Assembly (NCBI GenBank): GCA_963205115.1
Contig: CAUJHV010000040.1
Coordinates: 1 to 64,000 of the forward strand
DNA from: Pseudomonadota bacterium
Lineage (GTDB): Bacteria; Pseudomonadota; Gammaproteobacteria; Burkholderiales; Burkholderiaceae_C
Direction of reading: 5' to 3'
DNA length: 64,000 nt
Below are positions 27,848 through 37,234 of this stretch, one piece after another. Below the pieces are notes generated by a model. It had not been told where the DNA came from. It searched no databases and was given only the letters and a program-made list of their open reading frames with translations. Position 1 is the stretch's first letter; each line of letters begins with the position of its first letter. The position numbers were made by a program, and so were the translations under genes.

Positions 27848-29015
27848 CAAGATCGCGCAGTACGGCAACCTTGTCCGTCCGCTCCCACGCAAACTCGGGT
27901 TCTTCGCGGCCAAAGTGCCCATAGGCCGCGGTCTTGGCGTAGATCGGGCGCAGCAGGTCGAGCATCTGGATGATGCCCTTGGGGCGCAGGTCGAAGACTT
28001 CGTTGACCCAGGTGGCGATCTGCTCGTCGCTGACGACGCCCGTGCCTTCGGTGTAGACGGTCACGTTCATCGGGCGCGCCACGCCGATGGCGTAGGCCAC
28101 CTGCACCTGGCACTGGCGGGCAAGTCCGGCGGCAACGACGTTCTTGGCCACATACCGCGCGGCATAGGCGGCGGAGCGGTCGACCTTGCTGGGGTCCTTG
28201 CCCGAAAACGCGCCGCCGCCGTGCGGGCAGGCGCCGCCGTAGGTGTCGACGATGATCTTGCGGCCGGTCAGGCCGCAGTCGCCCTGCGGGCCGCCGACGA
28301 CGAAGCGGCCGGTCGGGTTGACCAGGTGGCGCGTGTCCTGCAGCCACTCCTTGGGCAGCACCGGCTTGATGATCTCCTCGCGCACGGCCTCGTAGAAGGC
28401 GTCGGTCATGCGCGAGCCCAGGCTGTACTCGGGCGCGTGCTGCGTGGACAGCACGACGGTGTCGATCGAATGCGGCTTGCCGTCGACATAGCGCATCGTC
28501 ACTTGGCTCTTGGCGTCCGGGCGCAGGAAGGGCAGGCGGCCGTCCTTGCGCAGCTGCGCCTGGCGCTCGACCAGGCGGTGCGCGTAGTGGATCGGCGCGG
28601 GCATCAGCACGGGCGTCTCGTCACAGGCGTAGCCGAACATCAGGCCCTGGTCGCCGGCGCCGGTGTTCAGGTGGTCGTCGGACGCGTGGTCCACGCCTTG
28701 CGCAATGTCGTTGGACTGCTTGTCGTAGCAGACCATCACCGCGCAGCCCTTGTAGTCGATGCCGTACTCGGTGTTGTCGTAGCCGATGCGCTTGATGGTG
28801 TCGCGCGCGACCTGGATGTAGTCGACGTGCGCGTTGGTCGTGATCTCGCCGGCCAGCACCACCAGGCCGGTGTTGCACAGCGTCTCGGCAGCGACGCGGC
28901 TGCGCGGGTCCTGCGTGAAGATCGCGTCGAGGATGGCGTCGCTGATCTGGTCGGCGACCTTGTCCGGATGGCCTTCGGAGACCGACTCGGAGGTGAAGAG
29001 ATAATCGTTGGCCAC
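27834..29015 (-). CDS. metK: MetK, S-adenosylmethionine synthase
   Basis: 393 residues. Signatures are [19 protein letters not shown] with the catalytic His, [36 protein letters not shown], the phosphate-binding [18 protein letters not shown], and [11 protein letters not shown]. It makes SAM from methionine and ATP. With ahcY, metF and the SAH riboswitch in the same window, it covers a large part of the methyl cycle. The initiation codon is GTG (complement 29013-29015) with GGAG about 9 bases upstream. The gene has a long leader of about 165 nt. Confidence 0.98.
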   Translation of the reverse strand: MANDYLFTSESVSEGHPDKVADQISDAILDAIFTQDPRSRVAAETLCNTGLVVLAGEITTNAHVDYIQVARDTIKRIGYDNTEYGIDYKGCAVMVCYDKQSNDIAQGVDHASDDHLNTGAGDQGLMFGYACDETPVLMPAPIHYAHRLVERQAQLRKDGRLPFLRPDAKSQVTMRYVDGKPHSIDTVVLSTQHAPEYSLGSRMTDAFYEAVREEIIKPVLPKEWLQDTRHLVNPTGRFVVGGPQGDCGLTGRKIIVDTYGGACPHGGGAFSGKDPSKVDRSAAYAARYVAKNVVAAGLARQCQVQVAYAIGVARPMNVTVYTEGTGVVSDEQIATWVNEVFDLRPKGIIQMLDLLRPIYAKTAAYGHFGREEPEFAWERTDKVAVLRDLAGLK

Positions 29016-29192
29016 TTGTGTACTCCAGGTTGCAGTGAATCGGCGTGGCCGTTGCAGGTGGACCTGGGGAGCGGCGACGCTTTAGCGGTACTCGAGGGCC
29101 GACGCACGGTGCGTCTGTCCCCGGCGGCTGTCTCGGAAGACCGACCGCATCGCCCCGCAAGTTGTCTTTAACTCGGCGATCCGCAGATTATA
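29016..29192 (-). promoter_or_regulatory. metK promoter and long 5' leader
   Basis: A perfect -10 hexamer TATAAT lies on the minus strand at 29187-29192. The -35 region is poor. Transcription from it would begin near 29180, leaving about 165 nt of untranslated leader. The leader contains a GACGCA/TGCGTC hairpin with a 3-nt loop and several other GC-rich complementary blocks. I could not match it to a known SAM riboswitch class. The gap also carries the promoter region of the divergent acyltransferase gene. Confidence 0.5.
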
Positions 29193-29198
29193 GAAAAG

Positions 29199-30077
29199 AT
29201 GCTGGGCCTGGTCCGTTGGTTAGCGCGCCGTTCATTGCGGTCATTGCACCTTCTAGGGGGGTGGGCCGGTTGGCTGACCTGGCTGTTGTCGCCCAGCTAC
29301 CGGCGGCGGCATACCCAGAATGCCCGCCTGGCGGCCCTGGCGCCGGCCGATCGGCGCCGCAGCATTGCCGAGGCCGGCCGCATGGTGCTGGAGATGCCCC
29401 GCCTGTGGCTGCGGCCGGCCGATCAGGCCATCGGCGAGTCGCTGCAATGGGAAGGCGAGGCCCTGATCGAGCAACGCCTGGGGAAACCCGGTGGCCTGCT
29501 GTTCCTGACACCCCACATGGGAAGTTTCGAGATCGCCGCCCAGGCTGTGGCCGAACGCTTCGGGGCGCAGCAGCCGCTGACGGTGTTGTACCGCCCGGCG
29601 CGCCAGGCCTGGCTGCGCGAATTCGAGGCCTCGGCCCGCGCGCGGCCCGGCATGGCCACGGTGCCGGCCAATCTGTCGGGCGTGCGGCAGATGCTGCGCG
29701 CGCTGCGGCGCGGCGAGAGCGTGGGCCTGCTGCCGGACCAGGTGCCGCCCGAAGGCCAAGGCGTGTGGGCGCCCTTCTTCGGCCGGCCGGCCTACACGAT
29801 GACCCTGGCCGCACGCCTGGCGCAGCAGACCGGCGCACCCCTGCTGGCCGTGTGGTGCGAGCGCCTGCCGCGCGGTGCTGGCTTCGTGATGCGGATCAGC
29901 GAACTGGCACACCCCGTGCCGGCAGCGAGCGGCGACGAGGCGGCGGACGCCCTGGCTGCGGCCACGGCCATCAACCGGTCGATGGAAGCCCTGATCCGCC
30001 AGAACCCCGGCCAGTACCTCTGGGGCTACCACCGCTACAAGCAGCCGCGCGGGATGGCGGCGCCCGGCCATGAGTGA
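29199..30077 (+). CDS. LpxL/HtrB-type lysophospholipid acyltransferase (lipid A), first copy
   Basis: 292 residues. An N-terminal hydrophobic anchor (about 13-30) precedes the acyltransferase domain. The H-x4-E catalytic motif is HMGSFE (H106, E111). VGLLPDQVPPEGQGVWAPFFGRPAYT follows, the stretch typical of lipid A secondary acyltransferases. It ends HRYKQPRG, like LpxL. These enzymes add lauroyl or similar chains to Kdo2-lipid IVA at the inner face of the cytoplasmic membrane. It overlaps the next acyltransferase gene by 8 bp, so the two likely act in sequence. Confidence 0.92.
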   Translation: MLGLVRWLARRSLRSLHLLGGWAGWLTWLLSPSYRRRHTQNARLAALAPADRRRSIAEAGRMVLEMPRLWLRPADQAIGESLQWEGEALIEQRLGKPGGLLFLTPHMGSFEIAAQAVAERFGAQQPLTVLYRPARQAWLREFEASARARPGMATVPANLSGVRQMLRALRRGESVGLLPDQVPPEGQGVWAPFFGRPAYTMTLAARLAQQTGAPLLAVWCERLPRGAGFVMRISELAHPVPAASGDEAADALAAATAINRSMEALIRQNPGQYLWGYHRYKQPRGMAAPGHE

Positions 30078-30972
30078 ATGGGCCGTGCGCCTGCTGCTGG
30101 GCCTGCTGCGGGTCCTGCAGCACCTGCCGCTGTCCGTGCTGGCGCACCTGGGGCGCGGCCTGGGTGTCTTGCTGTTTGCGCTGGGCCACAAGCGGCGGCG
30201 CATCGCGCGGCGCAACCTCGAGCTGTGTTTTCCGTCGCTGGCCGCGGCGCAGCGCGACGCGATGGCGCGCGAGCATTTCAAGCTGCTGGCCCGCAGCATG
30301 CTGGAGCGCGCGCTGTTGTGGCACGCGCCGGTGGAGCGGCTGCGCCGCCTGATCCACATCGAGGGAGACATCCACCTGGCCGACCGCGGCGGGCGGCCGG
30401 TGATGTGGCTGGTGCCGCATTTTGTCGGGCTGGAGGTGGCCGGTGCCGCCGTGCAGCTCTTCCAGAAGACGCCGGGCATCGACATCTACCAGGCGCAGCG
30501 CAGCAAGGTTTTCGACGCCGCGCTGAAGAAGGGCCGGCTGCGCTTCGGCGGCGGCGAGGCCCACCCGCGCGGCGTGCCCATCCGCCTGCTGATGCGGCGC
30601 ATCAAGGACGGCCGCGCCTTCTTCAACATGCCCGACCAGGACTTCGGGCCCAAGGACGCCACCTTCGTGCCCTTCTTCGGCATACCGGCCTGCACGCTGC
30701 TGGCGCCTTCGCGCATGGCGCGACTGATGGACATGCAGGTGCAGCCGGTGATCGTGACGCTGCTGCCGGGCGGACAGGGCTGGCGCGTGCATTTCGGCGA
30801 ACCCTGGGCGGGCTGGCCGACCGACGATGCGCTGGCCGACACGGCTGCGATGAACGCGTACATCGAGCAGGCGATCCTGCAGAACCCGGCGCAATACCTG
30901 TGGGTGCACAAACGTTTCAAGACGCGTCCGCCGGGCGAGCCCGACCTCTATGACCATAATCCCGCTCGATGA
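30070..30972 (+). CDS. LpxL/LpxM-type lipid A acyltransferase, second copy
   Basis: 300 residues with an N-terminal hydrophobic segment (about 6-38) and the catalytic H-x4-E as HFVGLE (H117, E122). [22 protein letters not shown] matches the second conserved block of the family. The C-terminus [17 protein letters not shown] is typical for LpxL/LpxM relatives in betaproteobacteria. It differs clearly from the upstream copy, so the pair is an old duplication with probably different acyl positions. It overlaps dapF by an ATGA junction (30969-30972). Confidence 0.93.
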   Translation: MSEWAVRLLLGLLRVLQHLPLSVLAHLGRGLGVLLFALGHKRRRIARRNLELCFPSLAAAQRDAMAREHFKLLARSMLERALLWHAPVERLRRLIHIEGDIHLADRGGRPVMWLVPHFVGLEVAGAAVQLFQKTPGIDIYQAQRSKVFDAALKKGRLRFGGGEAHPRGVPIRLLMRRIKDGRAFFNMPDQDFGPKDATFVPFFGIPACTLLAPSRMARLMDMQVQPVIVTLLPGGQGWRVHFGEPWAGWPTDDALADTAAMNAYIEQAILQNPAQYLWVHKRFKTRPPGEPDLYDHNPAR

Positions 30973-31835
30973 CCACCCTGAGCTTCACCAAGATGCAAGG
31001 TGCGGGCAACGACTTCGTCGTGCTCGACGGCACGCGCGCGCCCATCGAGCTCAGTGCGGACCAGGTCCAGCGCCTGGGTGACCGCCGCTTCGGCGTGGGT
31101 GCGGACCAGATCCTGCTGGTCGAGCGCAGCGACCGCGCGGACGTCGACTTCCGCTACCGCATCTTCAACAACAGCGGCGACGAGGTCGAACATTGCGGCA
31201 ACGGTGCGCGTTGTTTCCTGCGTTATGTGCGCGAACGCGGCCTGACCGACAAGACCCGCGTGCGCGTGCAGACACGCAATCGCATCCTCGAGCTGGCCAT
31301 GCAGGACGACGGCCGGGTGAGCGTGGACATGGGCGCGCCGGACTTCGAGCCCGCGCACGTGCCCTTCGATGCGAACGGCCTGCAGCCGCGTGTCGAAGGC
31401 GCGTTGCCGATGTGGCCACTGACGCTGCCCGGCGGCATGCTGCCCGACCGCTGCGAGGTGGGCGTGGTCTCGATGGGCAACCCGCACGCCGTGCAGCGCG
31501 TGGCCGATGTGGAGACCGCGCCGGTGGCGGCCATCGGGCCCGCGGTCGAGCACCACGCGCGCTTTGTGCAGCGTGTGAATGCCGGCTTCCTGCAGGTGGT
31601 CTCGCGCACCGAGGTGCGGCTGCGCGTCTACGAGCGCGGTGCCGGCGAGACGCTGGCCTGCGGCACGGGCGCCTGCGCGGCCGTGGCCGTGGGCATCCGC
31701 GCGGGCTGGCTGGATGCGCGCGTGGACGTGCACACCCGCGGCGGCCTGCTGACCATCGCGTGGGCCGGCGGCGATGCGCCGGTCATCATGACCGGCCCCG
31801 CCGAATTCGTCTTCGACGGACAGATCACGTTGTGA
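30969..31835 (+). CDS. dapF: DapF, diaminopimelate epimerase
   Basis: 288 residues. The family start [13 protein letters not shown] is intact, as are both catalytic cysteines, C76 in EHCGNGARC and C231 in [14 protein letters not shown] and SMGNPHAV are the other conserved loops. It converts LL-DAP to meso-DAP for lysine and peptidoglycan synthesis. It starts inside the end of the acyltransferase gene and is followed, after 121 bp, by DUF484 and xerC, the order also known from enterobacteria. Confidence 0.97.
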   Translation: MTTLSFTKMQGAGNDFVVLDGTRAPIELSADQVQRLGDRRFGVGADQILLVERSDRADVDFRYRIFNNSGDEVEHCGNGARCFLRYVRERGLTDKTRVRVQTRNRILELAMQDDGRVSVDMGAPDFEPAHVPFDANGLQPRVEGALPMWPLTLPGGMLPDRCEVGVVSMGNPHAVQRVADVETAPVAAIGPAVEHHARFVQRVNAGFLQVVSRTEVRLRVYERGAGETLACGTGACAAVAVGIRAGWLDARVDVHTRGGLLTIAWAGGDAPVIMTGPAEFVFDGQITL

Positions 31836-31956
31836 GCGCGCCGGGCCGTTCCCAAGCGCTCACACCGGAGCGTCAACGACGCGAAGGTACTCGGATGCAC
31901 GAAGCACCTGCGGCCTGTCGGGCTCGCGGGACCGTGCGCCACCAAGGAGAACACGC

Positions 31957-32649
31957 ATGAGTGCAGGCACCGGGGTGCAAGGCATCACCGAAACCGACAT
32001 CGCCGACTACCTGGCCAACAACCCGGCCTTCTTCGAGCGCCACGCGGAGCTGATGAGCACCATCCAGCTGCGCAGCCCGCACGGCAACCGGGCCGTCTCG
32101 CTGCAGGAGCGGCAGATGGAGATGCTGCGCGAGCGCATCAAGGGCCTGGAGATGAAGATCGTCGAGATGATCCGCCACGGCCAGGAAAACGTGGCCATCG
32201 CCGACCGGCTGCACCGTTGGACGCGCCGCCTGCTGCTGACCACCGACGTGACCCAGCTGCCGCAGGCGCTGACCGAAGAGCTGGAACACCAGTTCCTGAT
32301 CCCGCAGGTGGCCGTGCGCTTGTGGTCGCTGCCGGCGGAGCAGCATGTGCGCCTGGCCGAGCACGATTTCGCCTGGCCGGTGAGCGACGACGTCAAGAAT
32401 TTCGCCACCAGCCTGAGTTCGCCCTTCTGCGGCGGCAACCACAGCTTCGAAGCGGCCGGCTGGCTGGAAGATCCGCCGACGGTGCAATCGCTGGCGATGA
32501 TTCCGCTGCGCCACGGTGACGAGACCTTCGGCCTGCTGGTGCTGGGCTCGCCCGACCCCACGCGCTACAGCGCGGACATGGGTACGGAATTCCTCGCGCG
32601 CATTGGCGAGATCGCCGGCGCGGCGCTCTCCCGCCTGCGCCAGGCTTGA
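31957..32649 (+). CDS. DUF484 family protein (YigA-like)
   Basis: 230 residues. The start ITETDIADYLANNPAFFERHAELMSTIQLRSPHGNRAVSLQERQ is spread over the first 55 residues and is the DUF484 signature. A short coiled stretch follows (about 45-80), and then a GAF-like domain (about 85-225). The function is unknown. It sits between dapF and xerC as in many proteobacteria. A good Shine-Dalgarno AAGGAG lies just before the ATG. The 121 bp upstream of it holds no other feature I can support. Confidence 0.9.
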   Translation: MSAGTGVQGITETDIADYLANNPAFFERHAELMSTIQLRSPHGNRAVSLQERQMEMLRERIKGLEMKIVEMIRHGQENVAIADRLHRWTRRLLLTTDVTQLPQALTEELEHQFLIPQVAVRLWSLPAEQHVRLAEHDFAWPVSDDVKNFATSLSSPFCGGNHSFEAAGWLEDPPTVQSLAMIPLRHGDETFGLLVLGSPDPTRYSADMGTEFLARIGEIAGAALSRLRQA

Positions 32650-32662
32650 ATACCCCGCGGTG

Positions 32663-33670
32663 ATGCACGGCCAGCCGGCTTCGGGTGACACGCCGGACCC
32701 GGCGGATGCCGCGGCGTTGCCCGAACTGCTGACGCGCTACCTGCAGCACCTGACCGTCGAGCGCCGGCTGGCTGGACGCTCGCTCACGCTGTACCGGCAC
32801 GCCCTGTCCGGCCTGGCGGCCGAAGCCAGCAGCTATCCCGTGGCGCTCACCGGTGTCGAAGCGCATCATGTGCGGCGTTGGCTGTCCGGCCTGCGCGAAC
32901 AGGGCCTGGGCCCCCGCAGCATGGCCCTGACGCTGTCGGCCTGGCGCGGCTTCTACCGGTGGCTGGGTCGCGAAGGCATCGTGAAAGCCAATCCGGTGGA
33001 AGGTGTTCGCGCGCCGAAGGCGCCGCGCCCGCTGCCCAAGGCCTTGTCCGTCGACCAGGCGGTGGCGCTGGCGGCCTATCCCGGCGACGGCGCGGCAGAA
33101 GGCACGGCACTGGCGGAAGCGCAGACGCCGGTCGCCCGCGCGCTGGCCGCACGCGACCACGCGATCGTCGAGCTGCTCTACGGCTGCGGGCTGCGCGTGG
33201 GCGAGCTGGTGGGCCTGGACCTCGCGGCCAGCGCCAGCGCGGCCGGTTGGGTCGACGGCCCCGATGCCACGGTGCACGTGCTGGGCAAGGGTGCCAAGCG
33301 GCGCAGCGTGCCGGTGGGTCGGCTGGCCTTGCTGGCCCTGTCTGAATGGCAGGCGCAGCGCGTGGTTTTTGCGGGCGCGGATGAGCCGGCGCTCTTCGTC
33401 AGCCAGCGCGGCACGCGGCTGACCGACAGCCAGGTGCGTGCGCGCCTGAAGGCCACGGCGCTGAAGGCCGGCCTGCCCACGCACGTGCATCCGCACATGC
33501 TGCGGCACAGCTTCGCCAGCCACCTGCTGCAGTCCAGCGGCGACTTGCGCGCCGTGCAGGAACTGCTGGGCCACGCGCAGATCAGCACCACACAGGTCTA
33601 TACGAAGCTGGATTTCCAGCACCTGGCCAAGGTCTACGACGCCGCGCATCCGCGCGCCAAGCGGCGCTGA
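32663..33670 (+). CDS. xerC: XerC tyrosine recombinase
   Basis: 335 residues. An N-terminal core-binding SAM-like domain (about 20-115) precedes the catalytic domain with all active residues: R178 (CGLRVGEL), K209 (GKGAKRR), H278-x-x-R281 (HPHMLRHSFASHLL), H304 (LLGHAQISTTQVYT) and nucleophile Y313. XerC acts with XerD at dif to resolve chromosome dimers. An Ala-rich insert around 140-160 makes it slightly longer than E. coli XerC. The start at 32663 follows DUF484 by 13 bp, and a GTG at 32660 is also possible. The gene context says chromosomal XerC, not a phage integrase. Confidence 0.95.
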   Translation: MHGQPASGDTPDPADAAALPELLTRYLQHLTVERRLAGRSLTLYRHALSGLAAEASSYPVALTGVEAHHVRRWLSGLREQGLGPRSMALTLSAWRGFYRWLGREGIVKANPVEGVRAPKAPRPLPKALSVDQAVALAAYPGDGAAEGTALAEAQTPVARALAARDHAIVELLYGCGLRVGELVGLDLAASASAAGWVDGPDATVHVLGKGAKRRSVPVGRLALLALSEWQAQRVVFAGADEPALFVSQRGTRLTDSQVRARLKATALKAGLPTHVHPHMLRHSFASHLLQSSGDLRAVQELLGHAQISTTQVYTKLDFQHLAKVYDAAHPRAKRR

Positions 33671-33692
33671 CCGGGCCGCACGCGGCATACGC

Positions 33693-34232
33693 ATGGCACG
33701 CAACATCGAGATCAAGGCCGCGCTGGCGGACTACGGCGCCGTGGCTGCGCGTGCCGCTGCCCTGGCGACTTCGGGGCCGTTCCAGCTGACGCAGGACGAC
33801 AGCTTCTTTGCCAGCCCGACCGGCCGCCTGAAGCTGCGCGACATGCCCGATGGCGCCGAGCTCATCGGCTACCGCCGCCCGGATGTGTCGGGCCCGAAGC
33901 TCTCGGAATACTGGCGCAGCCCCGTGGCCGATGCGGCATCGATGCGCGAGCTGCTGACACACAGCCTCGGGCTGATCGGCCGGGTGCGCAAGCAGCGCTG
34001 CCTGTACCTGGCCGGCCGCACCCGCATCCACCTGGACCGCGTCGAAGGCCTGGGCGATTTCATGGAGCTGGAAGTCGTGCTGCGCGAGGGCGAATCGCTC
34101 GCCGCAGGCGAGGCCGAGGCGCAGGCGCTGATGCAGCAGCTGCAGGTGCCCGATGCCGCCCGCGTGGCCACGGCCTATGTCGATCTGCTCGCGCAGCGCG
34201 ACCCGGCACTGCCCGCGGCGGGCGACAAGTAG
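33693..34232 (+). CDS. CYTH domain protein
   Basis: 179 residues. It starts MARNIEIKAAL, which corresponds to the ExExK strand of CYTH (CyaB/thiamine triphosphatase) proteins, although the first position of the motif is Asn here. Later charged strands follow the tunnel-fold pattern: GRLKLRDM, LIGYRRPD, RVRKQRCLYLAGRTRIHLDRVEGLGDFMELEVVL. Members hydrolyse triphosphates or make cAMP. The activity here is unknown. It lies 22 bp downstream of xerC and probably in the same transcript. Confidence 0.87.
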   Translation: MARNIEIKAALADYGAVAARAAALATSGPFQLTQDDSFFASPTGRLKLRDMPDGAELIGYRRPDVSGPKLSEYWRSPVADAASMRELLTHSLGLIGRVRKQRCLYLAGRTRIHLDRVEGLGDFMELEVVLREGESLAAGEAEAQALMQQLQVPDAARVATAYVDLLAQRDPALPAAGDK

Positions 34233-34338
34233 CAACCCGACCCGCATGCCTACTGCCACCACGCTGTCAGCAGGCCCGGCGCAGCATGACGACTCCCTCA
34301 CTGGCGCCGCCCGCGGCGCATCTACCGGAGTCACCGAC

Positions 34339-34716
34339 ATGAATGCACTGAACTGGTTCGAAATCCCCGCCCGCGACATCGCCCGCGCACAGGCCTTCTA
34401 CGAGCAGCTGCTGGGCGCGGCGCTGCGCCGCGAAGACATGGGCCCGGAGCGCGCGCTGGCCGTCTTCCCGTACACGGAGCCGGGTGTCGGCGGCTGCCTG
34501 ATGAGCGGCCCCGGCTTGGCGCCTGCTGGTGCGGATGGCAGCGGAGCCCTCATTTACCTGGCGGCGTCGCCCACGCTGGACGCCGTGCTCGCGCGGCTGC
34601 CGGCCTGCGGCGGACGGCTCGTGACGCCCAAGGTCACGCTGCCCGACGGCATGGGCGTCTTTGCCCACATCGAGGACAGCGAAGGCAACGTGGTCGGCCT
34701 GCACGCCCAGACCTGA
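34339..34716 (+). CDS. VOC superfamily (glyoxalase/bleomycin-resistance fold) protein
   Basis: 125 residues from ATG 34339. The sequence MNALNWFEIPARDIARAQAF begins the first beta-alpha-beta module. The second module ends with GVFAHIEDSEGNVVGLHAQ, containing the Glu and the final DxEGN pattern of VOC proteins. It resembles the group of small predicted lyase/dioxygenase-like proteins near WYL or YafY regulators, which follow it here 13 bp later. The substrate is unknown. Confidence 0.87.
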   Translation: MNALNWFEIPARDIARAQAFYEQLLGAALRREDMGPERALAVFPYTEPGVGGCLMSGPGLAPAGADGSGALIYLAASPTLDAVLARLPACGGRLVTPKVTLPDGMGVFAHIEDSEGNVVGLHAQT

Positions 34717-34729
34717 GGCACTCGAGACG

Positions 34730-35416
34730 ATGCGCCGTGCCGACCGACTCTTCGACCTGGTGCAGCGGCTGCGCGGCCGGCGCCTGGCCACGGCCGAGCA
34801 ACTGGCCGGCTGGCTGGAGGTGTCGGTGCGCACCGTCTACCGTGACGTGGCGGACCTGCAGGCGCGCGGCGTGCCCATCGAAGGCGAGGCCGGCGTGGGC
34901 TACCGGCTGCGAGCCGGGTTCTCGCTGCCCCCGCTGATGTTCAGCCCGGCCGAAGCCCAGGCCCTGGTGGCCGCGGTGCGCATGGCCCAGCCGCGCATGG
35001 ACGCGGCCATGGCCGGCCAGGCCGAATCGGCGATGGCCAAGATCCTCTCCGTGCTGCCCTCGGACGCGCGCGCCGCGGCCGAGAGCCTGGCCTTGTTCGC
35101 GCCCGATGTCGGCGTCTGCGAGGAGGTGCGCCGCACGCTGGAGGCCGTGCGCCTGGCGGTGGTGCAGCGGCGCAAGCTGCATATCGCCTATGCCGACGAA
35201 GGCGGTCGTGCCAGCCAGCGCACGGTGCGGCCGCTGGGCAGCTTCTTCTGGGGCTCGGTGTGGACGCTGGCCGCCTGGTGCGAGCTGCGCGAGGATTTCC
35301 GCAGCTTCCGCCTGGACCGCATCGCCTCGCTGCAGGCGCTGGAGGCGGGCTTCCGCGACGAGCCCGGCCGCACGCTGGCCGACCTGCTGCGGGCCCTGAC
35401 AATGCGGCCCTCATGA
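34730..35416 (+). CDS. YafY-type HTH/WYL-domain transcriptional regulator
   Basis: 228 residues. The N-terminal HTH reads RRADRLFDLVQRLRGRRLATAEQLA and VSVRTVYRDVADLQARGVPIEGE across residues 2-50, the DeoR/YafY pattern. A WYL-like domain (about 120-215) follows with YADEGGRASQRTVRPLGSFFWG and FRSFRLDRI. The W-Y-L triad is degenerate. Such proteins sense nucleotides or other small ligands. It is the probable regulator of its own VOC-containing unit. Its stop overlaps the start of the rRNA methyltransferase gene by ATGA. Confidence 0.9.
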   Translation: MRRADRLFDLVQRLRGRRLATAEQLAGWLEVSVRTVYRDVADLQARGVPIEGEAGVGYRLRAGFSLPPLMFSPAEAQALVAAVRMAQPRMDAAMAGQAESAMAKILSVLPSDARAAAESLALFAPDVGVCEEVRRTLEAVRLAVVQRRKLHIAYADEGGRASQRTVRPLGSFFWGSVWTLAAWCELREDFRSFRLDRIASLQALEAGFRDEPGRTLADLLRALTMRPS

Positions 35417-36594
35417 AGATCATCCGATTGCTCGACGGCAAGGAGCGTTCGCTGCTGCGCCGCCACCCCTGGGTCTTTGCCGGCAGCATCGAGCGCGGCA
35501 AGGCCGATCCGGGCGAGACCGTGCGCGTGGAGGCCGCCGACGGCCGCTTCCTCGCCTGGGGCGCCTTCAGCCCGAGTTCGCAGATCCGCGTGCGCGCCTG
35601 GAGCTTCGACGAAGCCGAGCGCATCGACCACGCGTTCATGAAACGCCGCGTCGCGCGCGCGCTGGCGCTGCGCGAGCGGCTGGCGCCGGCCAGCGACGGC
35701 GTGCGCCTGATCCACGGCGAGGCCGACGGCCTGCCGGGGCTGATCGTCGACCGCTACGGGCCGATCCTCAGCGCGCAGTTTTCGTCGGCCGGCACGGAGC
35801 GCTGGCGCGAAGGCCTGGCCGACGTGCTGATGAGCACCACCGGCGCGCAGGCCTTGTACGAACGCTCGGACTCCGGCGTGCGCGCGCTCGAAGGCCTGGA
35901 ATCGCGCACCGGCTGGCTGCGCGGCGAGGCTGGCACCGAGGTGACGATCCGCGAGCACGACTGGCGCCTGACGCTGGATGTGGCCGAAGGACACAAGACC
36001 GGCTTCTACCTGGATCAGCGCGACAACCGCGCGGCGCTCGCCCGCTGGGTTCGACAGTTGGGTATCCGCCGCGTGCTGAACTGCTACAGCTACACGGGCG
36101 GGTTCTCGGTGGCGGCCCTGGCCGGCGGCGCTGAGCAGGTCATCAGCGTGGATTCGTCGGCGCCAGCACTCGAGCGCGCCCGCGCGCACGTCGCGCTCAA
36201 CGGCTTCGACCCCACGCGGCACGAGGCGCTGGACGCCGACGTCAATGCCTACCTGCGGGCGCAGATCCAGGCCGGCGCGAGCTTCGATGCGATCGTGCTC
36301 GATCCGCCCAAGTTTGCGCCCACGGCCGCGCACGCCGAGCGCGCGGCCCGCGCCTACAAGGACATCAACCGGTTGGCCTTCAAGCTGCTGTCACCCGGCG
36401 GCCTGCTGCTGACCTTCAGCTGTTCCGGCGGCGTGGGCGCGGAGCTCTTCCACAAGATCGTCGCAGGCGCGGCATCCGACGCCGGCGTGGACGGCGCCAT
36501 CATCGCCCGTCTGGAAGGGGCGCCGGATCACCCGACGACCATGGCCTTTCCGGAAGGTGAGTACCTCAAGGGGTTGGCGATCCTGCGCAGCTGA
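35413..36594 (+). CDS. RlmI-like class I 23S rRNA (cytosine-5) methyltransferase
   Basis: 393 residues. The N-terminal PUA domain (about 2-75, with RRHPWVFAGSIE) is followed by a linker and a Rossmann methyltransferase domain. The latter contains GHKTGFYLDQRDNR, the SAM motif LNCYSYTGGFSVAALAGGA, and the catalytic VLDPPKFAPT, then LTFSCSGGV with Cys. This matches YccW/RlmI, which makes m5C1962 of 23S rRNA. It is translationally coupled to the WYL regulator gene and ends at a hairpin before lrp. Confidence 0.93.
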   Translation: MKIIRLLDGKERSLLRRHPWVFAGSIERGKADPGETVRVEAADGRFLAWGAFSPSSQIRVRAWSFDEAERIDHAFMKRRVARALALRERLAPASDGVRLIHGEADGLPGLIVDRYGPILSAQFSSAGTERWREGLADVLMSTTGAQALYERSDSGVRALEGLESRTGWLRGEAGTEVTIREHDWRLTLDVAEGHKTGFYLDQRDNRAALARWVRQLGIRRVLNCYSYTGGFSVAALAGGAEQVISVDSSAPALERARAHVALNGFDPTRHEALDADVNAYLRAQIQAGASFDAIVLDPPKFAPTAAHAERAARAYKDINRLAFKLLSPGGLLLTFSCSGGVGAELFHKIVAGAASDAGVDGAIIARLEGAPDHPTTMAFPEGEYLKGLAILRS

Positions 36595-36614
36595 CGCGGC
36601 GGTCTGTCTGTCGT

Positions 36615-36641
36615 GCACGCCCGCGGGCCCCTTGGGCGTGC
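36615..36641. terminator. hairpin between convergent rlmI-like and lrp genes
   Basis: GCACGCCC (36615-36622) and GGGCGTGC (36634-36641) make a perfect 8-bp stem with an 11-nt loop. It lies in the 79-bp space between the two converging genes. No U-run follows on either strand. Confidence 0.5.
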
Positions 36642-36673
36642 GGGTGTCCGAGGCGTGCCTGCGCGGCCCTGCC

Positions 36674-37153
36674 TCAACTGACCGGCCGCAAGCGCAGCGC
36701 CGGCTCGAACTTCGCACGCTTGACCGCAAAAAACGCCTTCACGTTGCGCACATTGGCGTTCTGCGTGAACAGCCGCTGGGCCAGCGCGTGGTAGTCCGGC
36801 ATGTCGGCTGCCTGGACCACCAGCACGAAGTCCGGACCCGGGCTCACGCGCCAGCATTGCTGGACCTGCGCATCGGCCACGGCAGCGGCTTCGAAGGCGT
36901 CCAGGTGCTCGGCGCCCTGGCGGTCCAGCGTCACCTCCACCAGCGCCTGCAACCCAGCAGGCAGGCCGGCCGCCTGCGGCGACACCAATGCCACCTGGCG
37001 TTCGATGACACCGTGTTCCACGAGCCGACGCACGCGGCGCAAGGCCGTGGCGGGTGAGACATGAAGCGCGGCGGCAAGGTCCTGGTTGGTGCGCGAAGCG
37101 TCCGCCTGCAGCAGTTCCAGGGTCCGCAGGTCGATGGGGTCGAGCTCGATCAT
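36674..37153 (-). CDS. Lrp/AsnC family transcriptional regulator
   Basis: 159 residues from the ATG at 37153. The HTH is LDPIDLRTLELLQADA with NQDLAAALHVSPATALRRVRRL. The effector-binding RAM domain has VEVTL, ALVEVTLDRQG and the central PGPDFVLVVQAADMPDYHAL, ending VKAFFAVKRAKF. It is divergent from glmS with a 159-bp AT-rich gap. Lrp-glmS pairs are common in Burkholderiales, so autoregulation or control of glmS is plausible. Confidence 0.95.
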   Translation of the reverse strand: MIELDPIDLRTLELLQADASRTNQDLAAALHVSPATALRRVRRLVEHGVIERQVALVSPQAAGLPAGLQALVEVTLDRQGAEHLDAFEAAAVADAQVQQCWRVSPGPDFVLVVQAADMPDYHALAQRLFTQNANVRNVKAFFAVKRAKFEPALRLRPVS

Positions 37154-37209
37154 GTGAGAAATATTAAGCCAAACTGGAGCCATAACTGAAATAACTGGCC
37201 GCCATATCC

Positions 37210-37234
37210 ATATCGAGAAATAAGCTTTCGATAT
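37210..37234. promoter_or_regulatory. inverted repeat in the AT-rich lrp-glmS gap
   Basis: ATATCGA (37210-37216) and TCGATAT (37228-37234) form a perfect 7-bp inverted repeat separated by 11 bases. The surrounding 100 bp (about 37150-37250) is strikingly AT-rich for this genome. It lies midway between the two divergent starts, a sensible place for an Lrp-type dimer site. The assignment is inference. Confidence 0.4.

Noticed and set aside
29016..29186. Known SAM riboswitch (SAM-I, -II, -IV) before metK
   Set aside because: I could not align the conserved core of any of these classes to the leader, so I report it only as an unexplained leader.
32663..33670. Tyrosine recombinase as sign of a phage or integrative element
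   Set aside because: The dapF-DUF484-xerC context and the sequence identify chromosomal XerC. No attachment sites or phage genes are nearby.
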